Shown in pieces: positions 1-12,639 of a DNA stretch of 64,000 nucleotides. The notes beneath the pieces were generated by a model. It saw nothing but the letters and a program-made list of their open reading frames with translations, did not search any database and was not told the origin of the DNA. A program made the position numbers and the translations under genes. Origin of the DNA: Saururus chinensis (taxonomy: Eukaryota; Streptophyta; Magnoliopsida; Piperales; Saururaceae); the NCBI GenBank assembly GCA_035235625.1, contig CP141140.1, positions 38,807,351 to 38,871,350 on the forward strand, in the 5' to 3' direction. How positions within the stretch are numbered: the stretch's first letter is position 1; every line of letters starts with the position of its first letter.

Positions 1-900
1 AGGACTTGATAAGAGGGAAAATTTTACTTGGAGTTCCACCACCAACTTGAAGACCTTCTTCTTAGTGCTTCTCTTTCTTCTTTTCTTTTGTAATTTTTCT
101 TCTTTTCTTTTGTAATGGAAGGTTAAGGCCCCAGATGAGGCTAGAGGTTATGTTGCAGCTTCCAAGTAGTGTTTCTTTATGCAATCCTTTGTTTTAATGA
201 AAGTATTGGGTAGTTCTCTTCTCTTATTCCTCTATTCTCAACTCTTTGTTTTCTTAGCACATTGAATGCTTGAAGGTTTTTCCTCTTAATTCATTGTAGA
301 TTTGATACTTAGAGTACTTGAATTTGTACTATGGACAACCTTGACTTGTTGTGATCTCCTTACTTCAAGTGCTTTGTATCATCATACAACTCTACTTCAT
401 ACATTTGTAGAGCTTTAATTATTCAATCATTTTTAGAGTTTTACTTTTGCTTTGCAAGTTCAAATCATCCAATTAGGAGGAATCATCATTCCATTCTAGC
501 TGAGATAAATTGATACATGAAGAACACTAGGTGCTACAAAGATCCTTGATGTATTAGCATTTACATTTCATTTTACCAGTTTCCACTTTGACAACTCTAC
601 TTCATACTACTCCCTTCTTCTTTGTTTCTTTTGCTTTGTGACCACATTCTCAGTCACACAAGTCAATCCCCGTAGATTTGACCTTGTATGTACTACAACA
701 CTCTTGTGCACTTACAAGTAAGGCTTTGGTTCAATCTCATGAGTCAATAGTTTGGGTTTTACAAGTGTAAGTGTTTCAAAGAGTCCTTAACTTCATAACT
801 TAATCCCTTGACTTTTGAAAAAATTGCAACTTACAGTTTCACCAACACAACCGTCGACAAGCACATGCCAATGGACAATTGAAATTATTGTTCACTGATG
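1..900. repeat. LTR-retrotransposon-derived sequence (fossil)
   Basis: No gene is visible. The stretch at about 640-720 (a run with CACACAAG, CCCCGTAGAT and paired short repeats around a tract like CTTACAAGTA) resembles the U5/end region of plant Ty3-type LTRs, which often carry such a motif just before the primer site. The LTR of the element at 45.3-55.0 kb has a comparable arrangement. Boundaries and family are not resolved, and the call rests on texture only. Confidence 0.3.
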
Positions 901-1617
901 CAAAGCACCGACATGCTAGTGGCTTGCAGCTGAAAACAAAAAATTGCTGATAAAATATTATATTTTTCTTGGAAAATACAGTGTGTCACAATAATCCCTT
1001 AGGGAACTTGGGCCAAAACACTCCTTGTTAGGCAACCCAATTGGGCCCTTTAACATAAAATTCATCACTTAAATTATGTGGGCCTACAAACTAAGTAAAC
1101 AATCCAATTGCATGTCTAATTTAGGTATAAATGGACCCTGTGCATCATGTCCAACTTGAAATAGTCATATCTCTCTTATCTAAAATCTGATATTTGCACC
1201 TTTTGTGACATTTTGTGTAAGATCTCTAATTTTATTTGATTTATTTTTTTTAAATTATGTGAATTTGTGTGATTCTGCTTGTTTACCGGTTTGATTTGAT
1301 TTTGGGTTATGGATTAGTAATTATGACTCTAATAAGGTTTAATTTTTATTTTTATAAATTTAGTGTCAAACTTCATTTATCAATTTTTTACCAAATTTAT
1401 GGTATTTTATTCTAATTTTTCATTAATTATGAGAGTAGACCCTACAGTGGGCCCCACATCCATGTTGGATGGCATGTGATCCATTTGACCCTATAGGATT
1501 TTGTTACTTTATTTAAGTGGGATGGGGTGAGATTAGATTCATTTTTTGACGAAAAATAACCTTACTTAGTCACTTAGGGCGTTTTGACCTATTTTCCAAC
1601 CTAATAGTTGTTGACAT

Positions 1618-1975
1618 TAAAAAATTTAAAATTAAAAATTTAGAGGCTAAGATTTTGGAGCTTTACTAGCTCTAGATGAGACCAAATTTTCAAAATGGAT
1701 AAAGTGGACAAAGTCCAAAGAAAACAATGAAGAGATGAAGCAAATTCTAATAGTTGTTGACAAAAAAAAATTAAATGGCCAAGAGTTCGGAGTTTGACTA
1801 GCTTTGGATGAGACCAAACTTTCAAAATGGATAAAGTCTCCAAAGTAGACAAAGTCCAAAAAAAAAAAATTTAATTTAAAAGCCAAGATTTCAGAGCTTG
1901 ACTAGCTCTAAATGAGACCAAATTTTCAAAATGGACAAAGTCTCCAAAGTGGACAAATTCTAAAGAAAACAAAAA
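1618..1975. repeat. Three-copy tandem repeat, ~120-140 bp unit
   Basis: Three consecutive units share the core GAGCTTTACTAGCTCTAGAT / GAGTTTGACTAGCTTTGGAT / GAGCTTGACTAGCTCTAAAT, followed each time by GAGACCAAA, TTTTCAAAATGGA and AAAGTCTCCAAAGT-like blocks. The reading frames on the minus strand here are only translations of the repeat. It lies in LTR-like, AT-rich sequence. Confidence 0.75.
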
Positions 1976-4900
1976 AGAGAAGAAGAATTAAAATCTAATC
2001 CTACACACATAGAGATGGGTTACAACTTCTAAAAAAAGTTTCATGTGAGGACCTCACGAGGCTCCCATGCACTCAAAGATTGCTATAATAGCCAAATTGG
2101 CTAAGAAAGGCTTCGTAAACCTCACGTAGCCACACCAAAATGATCATCAAATCTAAAACAAACAATCCAAATTACAATGTGTTGTGGGAGACCCAATAAA
2201 TCTCACATCAAAACAACCATAAAACCAAAAGGATAAGTGACACTTATGGACCCCACTATAAGTTTTGTTTTATTATTAGCCATAAAATACTAAAATGGCT
2301 TAAAATACAAAAAATTAAATTTTAAAGAACTTAAAGTTCGAAGAAAAAAAAGGTTATGTGGAAAATCCCATGGGCCTCATACAGAGAATAAGAAGACTAA
2401 GTCAAAGCCCTGAGGCTCATGATCCCCTACTCTAAACAACAACAAAAAGTAAAATTAAGAAATGAAAATAAATAAATAAATGAAATGATGTGTAAAGAGA
2501 GTCATGAAGCGGAGGGGACCAAGTCAAAGGTATAATGCCCTGACTTCTCTCACACTCCCTGCTTCCCACTAACTTACTCCCCACTAATCAATTTGGTTCC
2601 CACCAACTATTCCACTAATTCATTTTTCATCTCCCTACCAACTCACTCTTCACTTCCCATGAACTACCCTTCTAACTCACCCCCACTACTTACTTAACCG
2701 TACAACCATAATGCTATAAATACCCATTCATTTTCATAAGGAAAGGCTTTTGGCTTTTAAATCTACGGAACCTCCAAAAAGAAATCTAGAAGTTCATCAC
2801 ATACCAAAAGATGTCCAGAAATCCCAAAAAGCCTTGGCCATCAAAAAATCGAAGAAGTTGAAGGAATTGGAACACAAGTAGAAGCACTCAAGAAGGAAGA
2901 AGAACTTGTGCAAGGGAACTCTCATCTTCAAGAAGAATTTTCCTTGTTTTCTTGTTTTTTTAAAAAAAACTTAAAAGTTGTAGCCACTTCTCCTAGCAAT
3001 TCTCTTTTCTTATTTTAATAAATTCCAAATTATTTTCTTCATCTTTTTCATCTAATTGAAGGGTTTTAAAAATTGATTAATCACTACTACTCTACTCCAA
3101 ATTGTAAAGAGTATTGATTAATCTAGAGAAGGTCATCCTACATAAAAAAAAAAGGTTATTCTCTATCTCTTGCAAGGAAGGATCTTCTAATCCATTTTCT
3201 TTACTTGTGCATAGGGAACTACCGAAATCCACCAATAACAGTTTGTAAACCTAGCCCAAAACCCTTAGTATATAAAGAAAACCCTAACCTATTAGCCAAA
3301 TGGGGAAGAGTTGTGTTAAAAGGGAGGAAGTGTTCTACCCCCATTTCCTAATGGAGAAACTTGGATTAAGGCGTGTTTTCTTGCCATAATCACCCCTAAT
3401 TTTTCAATTTTTGTCTTAATCATTCTTATCTTCATTTCTCTCATCTTGATATTGATTTCTTAAATCCTTAATAGAGATTTTCATTTTTAACCTAAGGATA
3501 CCCTTTATTTATCTATTTTCAAGTTGATTTGAGTCTATTAGTTAATTTTAATTAAGTTCTAACAAGAATCCTAATTTTGGGTAGAGTTTCTGAGGATTGA
3601 AGCTCTTTCATGGAATCAAAGGCTTCATAGGGGTAAGGGAGATTTACCTTGTGTGGTTTTATTCATTGGAATGCTTTATTTGAGTTCTTGCTTCATTTTG
3701 AGGTTTAATGGTGATTTGTTAAAAGTATGCAATTTATGGTTACTTTCTTGTGATTAAGCATGAAAATGATTAAATCTATCATGTTCTAGGGTTATATTTT
3801 GATTATATGATGTTCTATAGGGATTTTTGAATTTATCTAGAATTTTAGAATATTTTTTATTTGAATTTTAGAAGGTTGAAGACAAACTAGAAAAGTGAAC
3901 TACTACGTGCGTTTGAACAAGCAAACAGGGTGTTCGAACAGGCAGCCATTTGAACGGCCTGTCTGGTTGATCGAATGGCCCACCAGGGTGTTCGAACAAC
4001 AACACTACAATTTTGTGATTTTCACCTATTTTCATGAATTTTCGGTCATTTCTTGCTCTCTTCTCATGAATCTAATTCTTTATGACTATAATAAGATACA
4101 ATTACCTATAATTGTCACTGGATTTACATGTGAACCCTCTTTGAAGTATGATTTAGTTTAAGCATGAATATAATTTTACTTGTTTAGGTTTATCATGATG
4201 TTATACTTCTCTTGAACCCATATTTTGACATTTTCTTCCCATTTACTCCATGATTCTAGTAGGATATGACTATGATAAAATTATAGATGCTTGCACATAT
4301 AACATTGATTATAGGTTATTTATGTTTCACATGTTTTAGCCTAGGTATGAACATACTACATATGTACACTTTTGCATAGATTTATATGATTTTATTTGAC
4401 ACAAATGGACCATGTTTCATGCACAAATGGACTAATTAGTGTATGTTTACCTATACTTGGACTTATTTATCATTTGCTCATGTATGTATCATGTTGCATG
4501 CATTATAAAATGATTATAAATGAAGGTTAATTGTGATTAGTTGTGATTGATCGATTGGGTGCCATTGGATGCCGGATTAATCACTCGGAGGCTTATTGAA
4601 TCGGTTTTATGTCTGAAAGGATGATATTTTTATTTTACTTCCCTTTGAGGACGAGTTCCTCCTTGGGTTGAGAAGAGTGAATTTGCTATATGAGAAATTA
4701 TTGTGTTATTTGGACTATGAGAATCTAGGCTAGTATGTCCATATGCATCGGCTTACCAGGGGTATTTCCTGGTTTGGTACTTACCCAAATTGCTTTAGTT
4801 TTCCATTTTAGGAATTCAGACCTTCCCCGCTAAGGATTGTCCTTAGTGAGCAAATCTGCTTAAGCTTCAACGAGGGTGAGCAAGATTATTTTTCTCAATT

Positions 4901-5835
4901 GTGAGACAATCACCAAATCAAATTATGCATGTGTATGGATATAATGCTCATTAACACATGTTTTGTTGGAACAATGATGGTTATATTTCAAATGTGATTA
5001 TGGAATGGATTTGCAAGAATATGCAGGATGGTATGTGTAAGATATACTTGATTTTGCAAGGTGAATGTGTACATTAAGATATGATTATGCATGATTTGAA
5101 TATTGGGAATTGATTCATGTAGGATGTGATTGTTATAATGAGATTCAAATGATTACACGTGATGTGTATATGTTTTATGAACTATAGGTGAACCCATGTT
5201 GCATAGGTGGCATGAGTATATGTTTATGGAATGTGGATTATAACATGATGCACAGGTGGCAGGGATGTATATATAATTTATCCCATGATGAATGGGTGTG
5301 GTGAATGAATATGTGATGCATGTTATATTGATAATGCCAATGATATCTTCATGAGTTTACTTTCCATATTAAAACCTTTCCTCAGCAAAAACTCACCCAC
5401 TTGTTTTGTGGTTTTGTTGTTTGCATATTGTGCTATGCAGGTGCTTCAGATGGGCTCTACATTGAGCATGAGGATGGCCACATTCATGAAACGGGTTATG
5501 GATTCTTGGTGTTATGGTAATTTGGATCTATGTTATGATGGACTTATACATTTGACTTTACGTCACACTATGTTTAGCTTAGACTTGTTTAGCCCTTGTG
5601 GCTTGTTGTTTTATATGATAACTAGATGATGTGGGTATGTGTGGACTAAGACATTAATTAAGTGTCCTTTATTTTGCTCTATTTACTTTTTTATAAAGTA
5701 CTCGTGCGCTTACTCCATTGTGTGTTCGCCTAATGATGAGTGAAGTCTTTCACATTTCCACTTAACTCATCGTGCCACATACCGCTTCCTCCTTGGACTA
5801 GGTTCAGGTTTGGGGGCATGTGTCGGGGGCATAAC
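1976..5835. repeat. Gene-free, repeat-derived stretch, probably decayed LTR sequence
   Basis: No coding sequence was recognised. A TATA-like motif (GCTATAAATACCC near 2,715) is followed by a transcribed-looking leader and long AT-rich tracts, as in the U3/R of a long LTR. Positions 4,560-4,620 (GGATTAATCAC...GAATCGGTTTTATGTC) match, on the opposite strand, the sequence flanking the solo LTR at about 10.7 kb, so this is a dispersed family. Short open frames at 3,895 and 5,351 show no family resemblance. Confidence 0.4.
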
Positions 5836-5837
5836 AA

Positions 5838-6110
5838 TTTGAAGCTCTTTTTATCTACTTTCTATCCTAATAGGTTCAACCTAAACTCCTTACAATTTAA
5901 AAGTTATTTTACTAAGAATATTAAAGGATCAAACTCACTATTTTTCACATGGCCAAGTTTGGAAACATAGGGATTTCTCGGATGTATAATCCCCCCTACT
6001 TTAAAAGAATTGTGTCCTAGCAATTCACCATAACCAGTCTTAGACAAGCTTGGCCCTTCTACTCATAACTTCATTTTGCCCTCTCTAGGGTTTTTCACAT
6101 ATCCCACTCG
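5838..6110 (-). repeat. Dispersed repeat family R1, copy 1 (LTR-end-like)
   Basis: This block, with GAAGCTCTTTTTATCTAC, TTTCTCGGATGTATAAT and CCTCTCTAGGGTTTTTCACA, recurs in the same order and orientation near 15.0-15.25, 17.57-17.74 and 18.96-19.16 kb. Read on the minus strand it opens like a plant LTR (ACATCCGAGAAATCCC). It is likely the 5' part of LTRs of one minus-oriented family. Similarity was judged by eye at roughly 70-80%. Confidence 0.5.
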
Positions 6111-6639
6111 AGCATTAGCAACTCCTCTCAAGGTGTGGATACCTATATGTTAACATCAGTACCCACATGTATCACCCTAGCTCGAAAACCAACCCAAGCT
6201 GGGGGTTTGGAACACAAAATTGAGGTTATAAAATTTTCAAAACCATCCTGGAGCAGGGACATTTGTGTGCAAGAGCTACAAAATTCCTCTACTCACTACA
6301 GAACTAAATGCTTTGATGCGCATTAGCCAAAACAAACATAATTTTATAACTAATTTGGATCAAGCCAATGTTACTATGTTACTGGTTTCCTATGTACATA
6401 TTAGATAACATCTATGATGTTATTCCAATATGATCAGATCCAAACGTAGTTCTACCTAACGGCTAATACATAAATTAGACAGTACAAAATCATATACATC
6501 AAAGTATGGATATCCATATTTAATTGGAGTAAGATGGAAATTAGACAGAAATTATTTGAGTTAAATGGAAGCTAACAAATCAACAGAACCAACCCTCTCT
6601 CTCTATCACAAAGCAAAGCAAAACACATTAGAGCAAATT

Positions 6640-6785
6640 GGATCGTATCATATCACATCATATCATATCGATCTCATTTGACCATATCAAATCATATTAG
6701 ATCAGATTGGAGCATATCAGATCAAAACAAAGCCTTTTAGGGCAGATCAAATAAAAGCAAAATAGATCAAAACACATTGGATCAC
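6640..6785. repeat. Degenerate ATCAT-type simple repeat
   Basis: A 145-bp stretch is built from ATCATATC, ATCAAATCAT, AGATCA and related words, for example TATCATATCACATCATATC. No gene is present. It looks like a decaying microsatellite. Confidence 0.65.
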
Positions 6786-6959
6786 ACATGCATTCATATA
6801 ATTACTTATTAAATCATAAGGTTAAAAATACTTACTCCCTAAGGCTTCTGAAAGTAGTGGCGTTTGGAGGTTCTTCATCCTTCAGTGTCCTTCCCTTAAA
6901 GTCTGGAGATGGCAGGCAGAGCCTTCTCTTGCTTCATAATGTTTTTTCCCTTTCTTGTA

Positions 6960-7530
6960 GTACATTTCTCTCATTGCGCCCGAAGGGAAAAAATATTCCA
7001 CTTTCCCAAGGCTTTTCTAGCTTTTTGTGCTTGAAGGTGATGGACAGAACCTCCCCTTACATAGAGATGTATCTCTCTCTACGCGCCTGAAGGCGGTAGA
7101 CATAACCTCCCCTAACCCGAGACATATCTCTCTCTCTACCCACCTAAAGGAGGTAGACAAATCCTCCCCTTACCCGGGGACGCATCTTTCTCTACCCACC
7201 TAAAGGTGGCGGACAAATCCTCCCCTTACTCAGGGACGCTTCTTTCTCTACTTGCCAGAAGCCTGCGTACAGAACCTTCCCTTACCTGGAGATGTATCTC
7301 TCCCTATACTCCCGAAGGCAGAGGACAGAACCTCCCCTTGCCCAAAAATGTTTCTCTCTCTACGTGGCCTATCGGCTGAGGATGGAGCCTCCACTCACTC
7401 CGGGCCACTTCTTTCGTTGCAGGCCAATGACAGAATATGGACCCTTCTCTTACTCAAGGCTACTTCTCTTTCATTGGGGCCCAAGGGCAGTGGACAAAGC
7501 CTCATCTTGCCTTGAGATGTTCCCCTTCTA
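6960..7530. repeat. ~60-bp tandem repeat array, about 8-9 units
   Basis: Units contain in order a variant of CCGAAGG or CTAAAGG, a GGCGGTAGACA-type block, AACCTCCCCTTAC, a short G-rich word and ATCTCTCTCTAC. Spacing is about 58-62 bp. Two overlapping plus-strand frames (7,252 and 7,292) read through the array because the unit length is close to a multiple of three. They look like repeat translations, not genes. Confidence 0.75.
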
Positions 7531-7534
7531 GGGT

Positions 7535-8640
7535 GGCCAAATATAGGAATGAACCCTTCTATTTCATAGATAACCCTCGAATTAGCTAAAAACACCTATT
7601 AAATGGGCAAAATTAGACTCAAAATAACAAAAAAATCCTTTTGGAAGTCAACACGGGTTTCCTATTTATAGAGGAAGACCCACAATCGGATTGAATGCAC
7701 TCACGCTGCATGTGTCGTGCGCACAACTACTCAAGGACTGTGGCGCTACCGCTCATTGATTGAGCCCTTGCTCCTGCTGTGTGGGCACAATGCGCAAAGG
7801 CCGCACGTTGAGCAGATTCGGCCCACGTGGTGCGTGTTGGTGCGGATCCGACACATGGCCTACCATGAGTCACGCAGACCCTGCAACGCATGGTGTGGCT
7901 AGCATGCCGGCTAATGCTATTTTGTCTATTTCTCATGATTTTATTCTAATAATATCCTAACTTCAAAACATGGTATCTTCCTACCTCAAAGTCAAAATCG
8001 CACAATCTTGGTATCGATGGACTCGTAACAATAGCCCTTCAAAGCTAAACCCCATATGGGCAGGTTGTCCAGAACTTTTTAGTGGGTCCCACCCATATGG
8101 CCGTCTTCCTGAGGGTATAGATTTTGACTCCCAACCTCCATTTTGCACGTTCTTCGATTCATTACATTCGTAACTTTGAGATCTACCCATACAGGGGTAT
8201 TTCATCCCTTAAAACCACCTAAATCCTATCCAAAAATCTATAATTATCTTCAACCCCTGAAGTTAGACATAATCAAAAAAATAGGGCATTACACCACATC
8301 CCACACCATATGTCATGCACCCAATTTTCACAATCATTTTTCAAGAGAAATATCTGCCTTCATTTTAAAATTTATAAAATACTCCCCTCCACACTATGCA
8401 ACTGATAAAATCATACTATGCATTCACAAAATATTGAAATATAAAATTGACACTTGAGAACCTTCTTTTCACAAAACACTTGGTTGTGATATCATAATAA
8501 ATAATCATCTAAACATATGAAATAATAAAATATTCATAGGACCCACAACTAAGTACTTATTTGCTACATAAATACAAGTTAATGAAAAGATATATGGTGA
8601 AAACTCTTGTGCCTATCATCAATCCTATAGGGAAAGTAAA
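7535..8640. other. No recognisable gene
   Basis: A GC-richer patch at 7,700-7,920 carries overlapping frames on both strands. None shows a family motif or splice context. The rest is AT-rich non-coding sequence, probably repeat-derived. Confidence 0.4.
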
Positions 8641-9262
8641 GCAGCAAATTGAAAGTAGATTCCACTCTACACCTATGACCTCCCCCCTCTAATGTCTTCA
8701 CCCTAGGGAATCTGCACTACATATAGGATGCTAACTAAACAAGTGTACTTAGTAGAATTGCAATCCATAGAAAACAAATGATTCGATAAGCATACTGATA
8801 AAGAATATGTGATCAAAGTCACTACAAATGACATAGAGAGCAAAATTCACACATACCTTTCAGTGTCAAGTGTACTTACAACATGGAACTCTATATTGGG
8901 GTTTTTTAGACATGGTAGCATCATCTAGGAGTTCCCACTTGACTAGATATTGAAGTAGGCTCTGCTCTACTACTACAGCCTTTCCATTACCTCTAAAGCC
9001 TTCACCTTGGGGGACCTCTACTAAAAAAGATGCTGAGTATACGAGTGTACTCAATGAAATTGCAAATCATAGAAAACAAATAATTCGATAAACATACCAA
9101 TAAAGATTTTGTGATCAAAGTCACTACAAACTACATAGAGAAAAAATTTCACACATACCTTTTAGTGTCAAGTATACTTACAACATAGAACTCCACATTA
9201 GTGTTCTCTAGACATAGTAACCTCATCGAGGAGTTCCCACTCAACTAGATATTCAAGTACTA
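8640..9262. repeat. Two-unit tandem repeat, ~310 bp unit
   Basis: The unit at about 8,640-8,955 is repeated at about 8,956-9,262. Shared blocks in the same order are the CTTCACC(C/T)T(A/T)GGG region, GAATTGCAATCCATAGAAAA, GTGATCAAAGTCACTACAAA, CACACATACCTTT, AGTGTCAAG and GGAGTTCCCACT. Identity by eye is about 80%. Confidence 0.75.
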
Positions 9263-10784
9263 TGAATATGACTTCAGTTTTTGCCTAAAATCTTCCCCAC
9301 CTAATCCACAACATGAAATAAGGACTCACAAGGGCTCATGGATCGTACTATCAAGATATCAACTGCCATGATTATCAAAACTTCTTATACTGTACTGCAC
9401 ATGACCAGTCATCTTTTTAGGCTCTAGCCCATTCAAACCTAACTCTCGATCCAAGGAAGTAGCTCTACATAACTCTCATCCTCAGAAAGTTGGAATGCCA
9501 TGATACCCTTATGTTCTTCGTGGCTAAATGACTTACTTGAGAAGCCATTAAGGCACAATGTATCTCGATCCTTTCATGCCAAATGCATCAGTTTAGGGTG
9601 ACTAAATCAACACATCACATGGTTTAATATATATGCATTAGGGTTTACTAACCTTTACTTAGTACATGTTTATTTAACATTCCAATACTCATCACAAAAT
9701 CCTAAAAAATCATTCAATCATATGTAATTACTATATAGCTCATTACTTGTTATGAATCACAATTGAAATCCAAACCATGACGCACCATCTGTAACCTCAT
9801 TGGCAAGTTGGCCACACCATCTATGACCATTGGTAGGTCCACCGACATGTCAAACCCTCATCGACAGTGCAATGGCTAAGTAAGATCACCTCACTATAGG
9901 TCGGTAAGATCACCAATGCCCATCAGTAGATCCATTGACGTGTAGAACCCTCACTTGTCACTCTTCTTGACCCAAAACCACTACAAGGATGCAACAACTT
10001 CAAACCCAACCCTAAATAAGATCGGAATGCACAACCATGTCATCACTTTGTTAAAAAAGAATTTGAAAAATAAACATAAAAAAGAAACTTAATTACTTTG
10101 ATCATAGCTATGACAAATCATTCAACTACCAAATCAAAGTGCAATGCTATCAAAATAATATGAAGTTTCTTAATGTTTCTTCATTTATTTCCTACTAGTT
10201 ATTCCTTAGTAAGGCTTATTCCCTTGCTCAGTGGCTCTTTATTTATCATCCTGTTCGCAAAACAATTTGTCCTGAGCACCTGCATGACACCATCACATAG
10301 GGGATCCCAAAGGATTTCCAAAAACAAGCAAGGGTTGAGCACAAATTTAGTAAGACTTCAAAAAAAATACTTGCATTAACAAGCAAACACATGCTTCGAC
10401 ATTTAAAGCAAAGTCCTTACACAAACCAAGTGTAAATAATCTCATAAATATAACCCAAACCTTATGCAAACATCTAGTGTAGCAGAATTTCAAGAATATG
10501 TCACAAGACAAGAAAACCAGTGTAACTAAGAAAATATGTAATTTGTCGCTTGTTGCATGTTACCTATAAACTGGCATTTTAAACACAAAAAATACCAAAA
10601 ATCCCTAGTAATAGCGGTGCACATGACCATAACTAGCCAAGAGAAAACTCTAGAACTCTCAATAAATAAATAGTCTCAATCATCTTAGCCCGAGGGATGA
10701 ATTACTCATCCTTTTGGATGTAAAACCCCACTCTTTCGGACATAAAACCGATTCGATAAACCTCTGATATGACTAATCCAATGT
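9263..10784. other. No recognisable gene; repeat-derived
   Basis: Nothing coding was recognised. The block near 9,840-9,960 with repeated (C/G)TAAGATCACC and CATCGACA words also appears around 17,750-17,870 and 18,340-18,410, so it is a dispersed repeat. The end, 10,680-10,784, matches the 4,560-4,620 block on the opposite strand and is the host sequence of the solo LTR that follows. Confidence 0.4.
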
Positions 10785-12197
10785 TGTTACGTCTGAAACA
10801 GGACTATGAAGAAGTCAAATTCATATTTGTTTTACTTGTCAATTGTAGTAGACAAAGTCGATCCACAGGGAAGCCTTGTGCAACAAAGAAAATTGTTACG
10901 AAAAAGTAGAGGAAAGAAAAACTAAGAAAGAGTAAAAGAATATTGAGGCAATAAAGAGTTAAGAAATCAAGATGAGAAAATACTAAAGCATTAAGGATCA
11001 TTGTAATATCTAATGATGTTCTTCATGTATCATGTTATCTCAGTTAGAATCAAATGAAGATTCTATCTAACCGGAAGATATGAACATTAAAATTAAAAAT
11101 AAAGATAGAAAATGCTTTGGATAGATGGAGAAAAATAATTGTCTCTTAAAGATTTCTATGTATCCAAATCACAAAAGATACAAAGGAGAGCCTTCAAATA
11201 TCTTATGTATCCAAATCACAAAGAAACAAGAAGAAGAATAATATTAAATAAACATCACTTCAAATAAATAATACTTACTTGAAACAATTGATGAAACATG
11301 AATAAAACTCTATTAGATTGTTACAAATCACCTCTAGCCTTAGCTTGAGAGCTTAGAAAGTCATTAGAATAAAACTAAAAATAAAAATACAAAAGAAGAG
11401 AAGAAAAATATAAGAGAGCTCCAAAGAGGAGGGAATCCTGCCTCTATCACATCCACCCCTCTATTTATAGGAATAGAAGGGGTTGCTTCAAAGAGGAAAG
11501 TGAAATTATATCTCTAGATTGCCTGATTGGTTGCTTCTTTGGCAATAATTAAATTCTAAATTAATTAAATAAATCAATAATTTATTTAGAAAATAAGTAT
11601 CTTTTAATCTTCCTTTAGTTATCCAATTAACCTCATTGTCTTCCTTATATGTATAAATCATAATCAATGCAAAGATTCTCCATGTGCTAGTTTAGGGTCA
11701 GTTAACTAGTTATCCCTTTACATGCCAAATTCGACCTACAAATCTTCAGAATTTAGAATTTCTTCTTGAAATAACAAATGTAGCCACGGAAGTCTTCTTT
11801 CCAATGACACCCGAATTGTATCCATCCGAAATATATAGAGAAAGATATGGTCAAAATACTATGGCTGTGTCAATCTATCCGAATCAGCTTCTTTCTTAAT
11901 TTAGTTCTCTTGATGCAAATCTCAAATCCAACGGGTCCACAAGGTTGTGTTTGACCATTCCATACATGTTTAGACCATTAAGAGCTCATTCTTAACTTTT
12001 AAATAGCTTTGGGAAGTTGGGCTTCACTTCCTCTTCCAGTTGGATCTTGTTGAAGCCTGTTTAGACATGTAAACTCAATTAAGGTCCAGCTAACCTATTC
12101 AAAACATAAATAACCCAAATAAGCAATGACTTAACACAAAATAGGATTGTAATTTTAAATGTGAGAACATTTAATTGAACATTATTTGAGTGCATCA
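10785..12197 (-). mobile_element. Solo LTR of the Athila-like family (fossil)
   Basis: Read on the minus strand this starts TGATGCACTCAAATAATG and ends GACGTAACA. It follows the LTR of the element at 45.3-55.0 kb block by block (AACAGGCTTCAACAAGAT, CTAAACATG, GAAGAAGACTTCCGTGG-type blocks, TTGACAAGTAAAA). The length is about 1.41 kb against 1.18 kb for that LTR. No internal region follows, so it is a solo LTR or a strongly trimmed copy. No matching 5-bp flanks were seen. It is clearly more diverged than the two LTRs at 45-55 kb are from each other. Confidence 0.75.
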
Positions 12198-12639
12198 TCC
12201 AGCAAGCATAGAAACCTCGACTAACCATGATTAATCCCTAGTTTACAAATTATTTTCATGATGCATAAAATATGTACTGTTATACGTGAAACCCCAAGTA
12301 ATCACTCTATCTTATGTAAGATAAAATACGTGAATATGATCATATGTACCAAAACATGCACAAAACATGGATTTGCTAAATTAACCTTATATATGCATAT
12401 CCTTAATAAAGTTAAACATACTAAAAGCCAAAGTAGCACAATCAACAATACAATATCTCATTTCTTCTCATATTAACTTAAGTATATGTTTTAACATAAT
12501 CACAACATGTAATTCGTATATTTTAGGAGAAATAGCAATTAAACTCCAATCACTGTAAAAATTTAAAGAATCCTATATCATAGTCTTAGTTACTAAATAA
12601 ATAAATATTGCATAAAAATAAATACAAAAATTAATTTTT

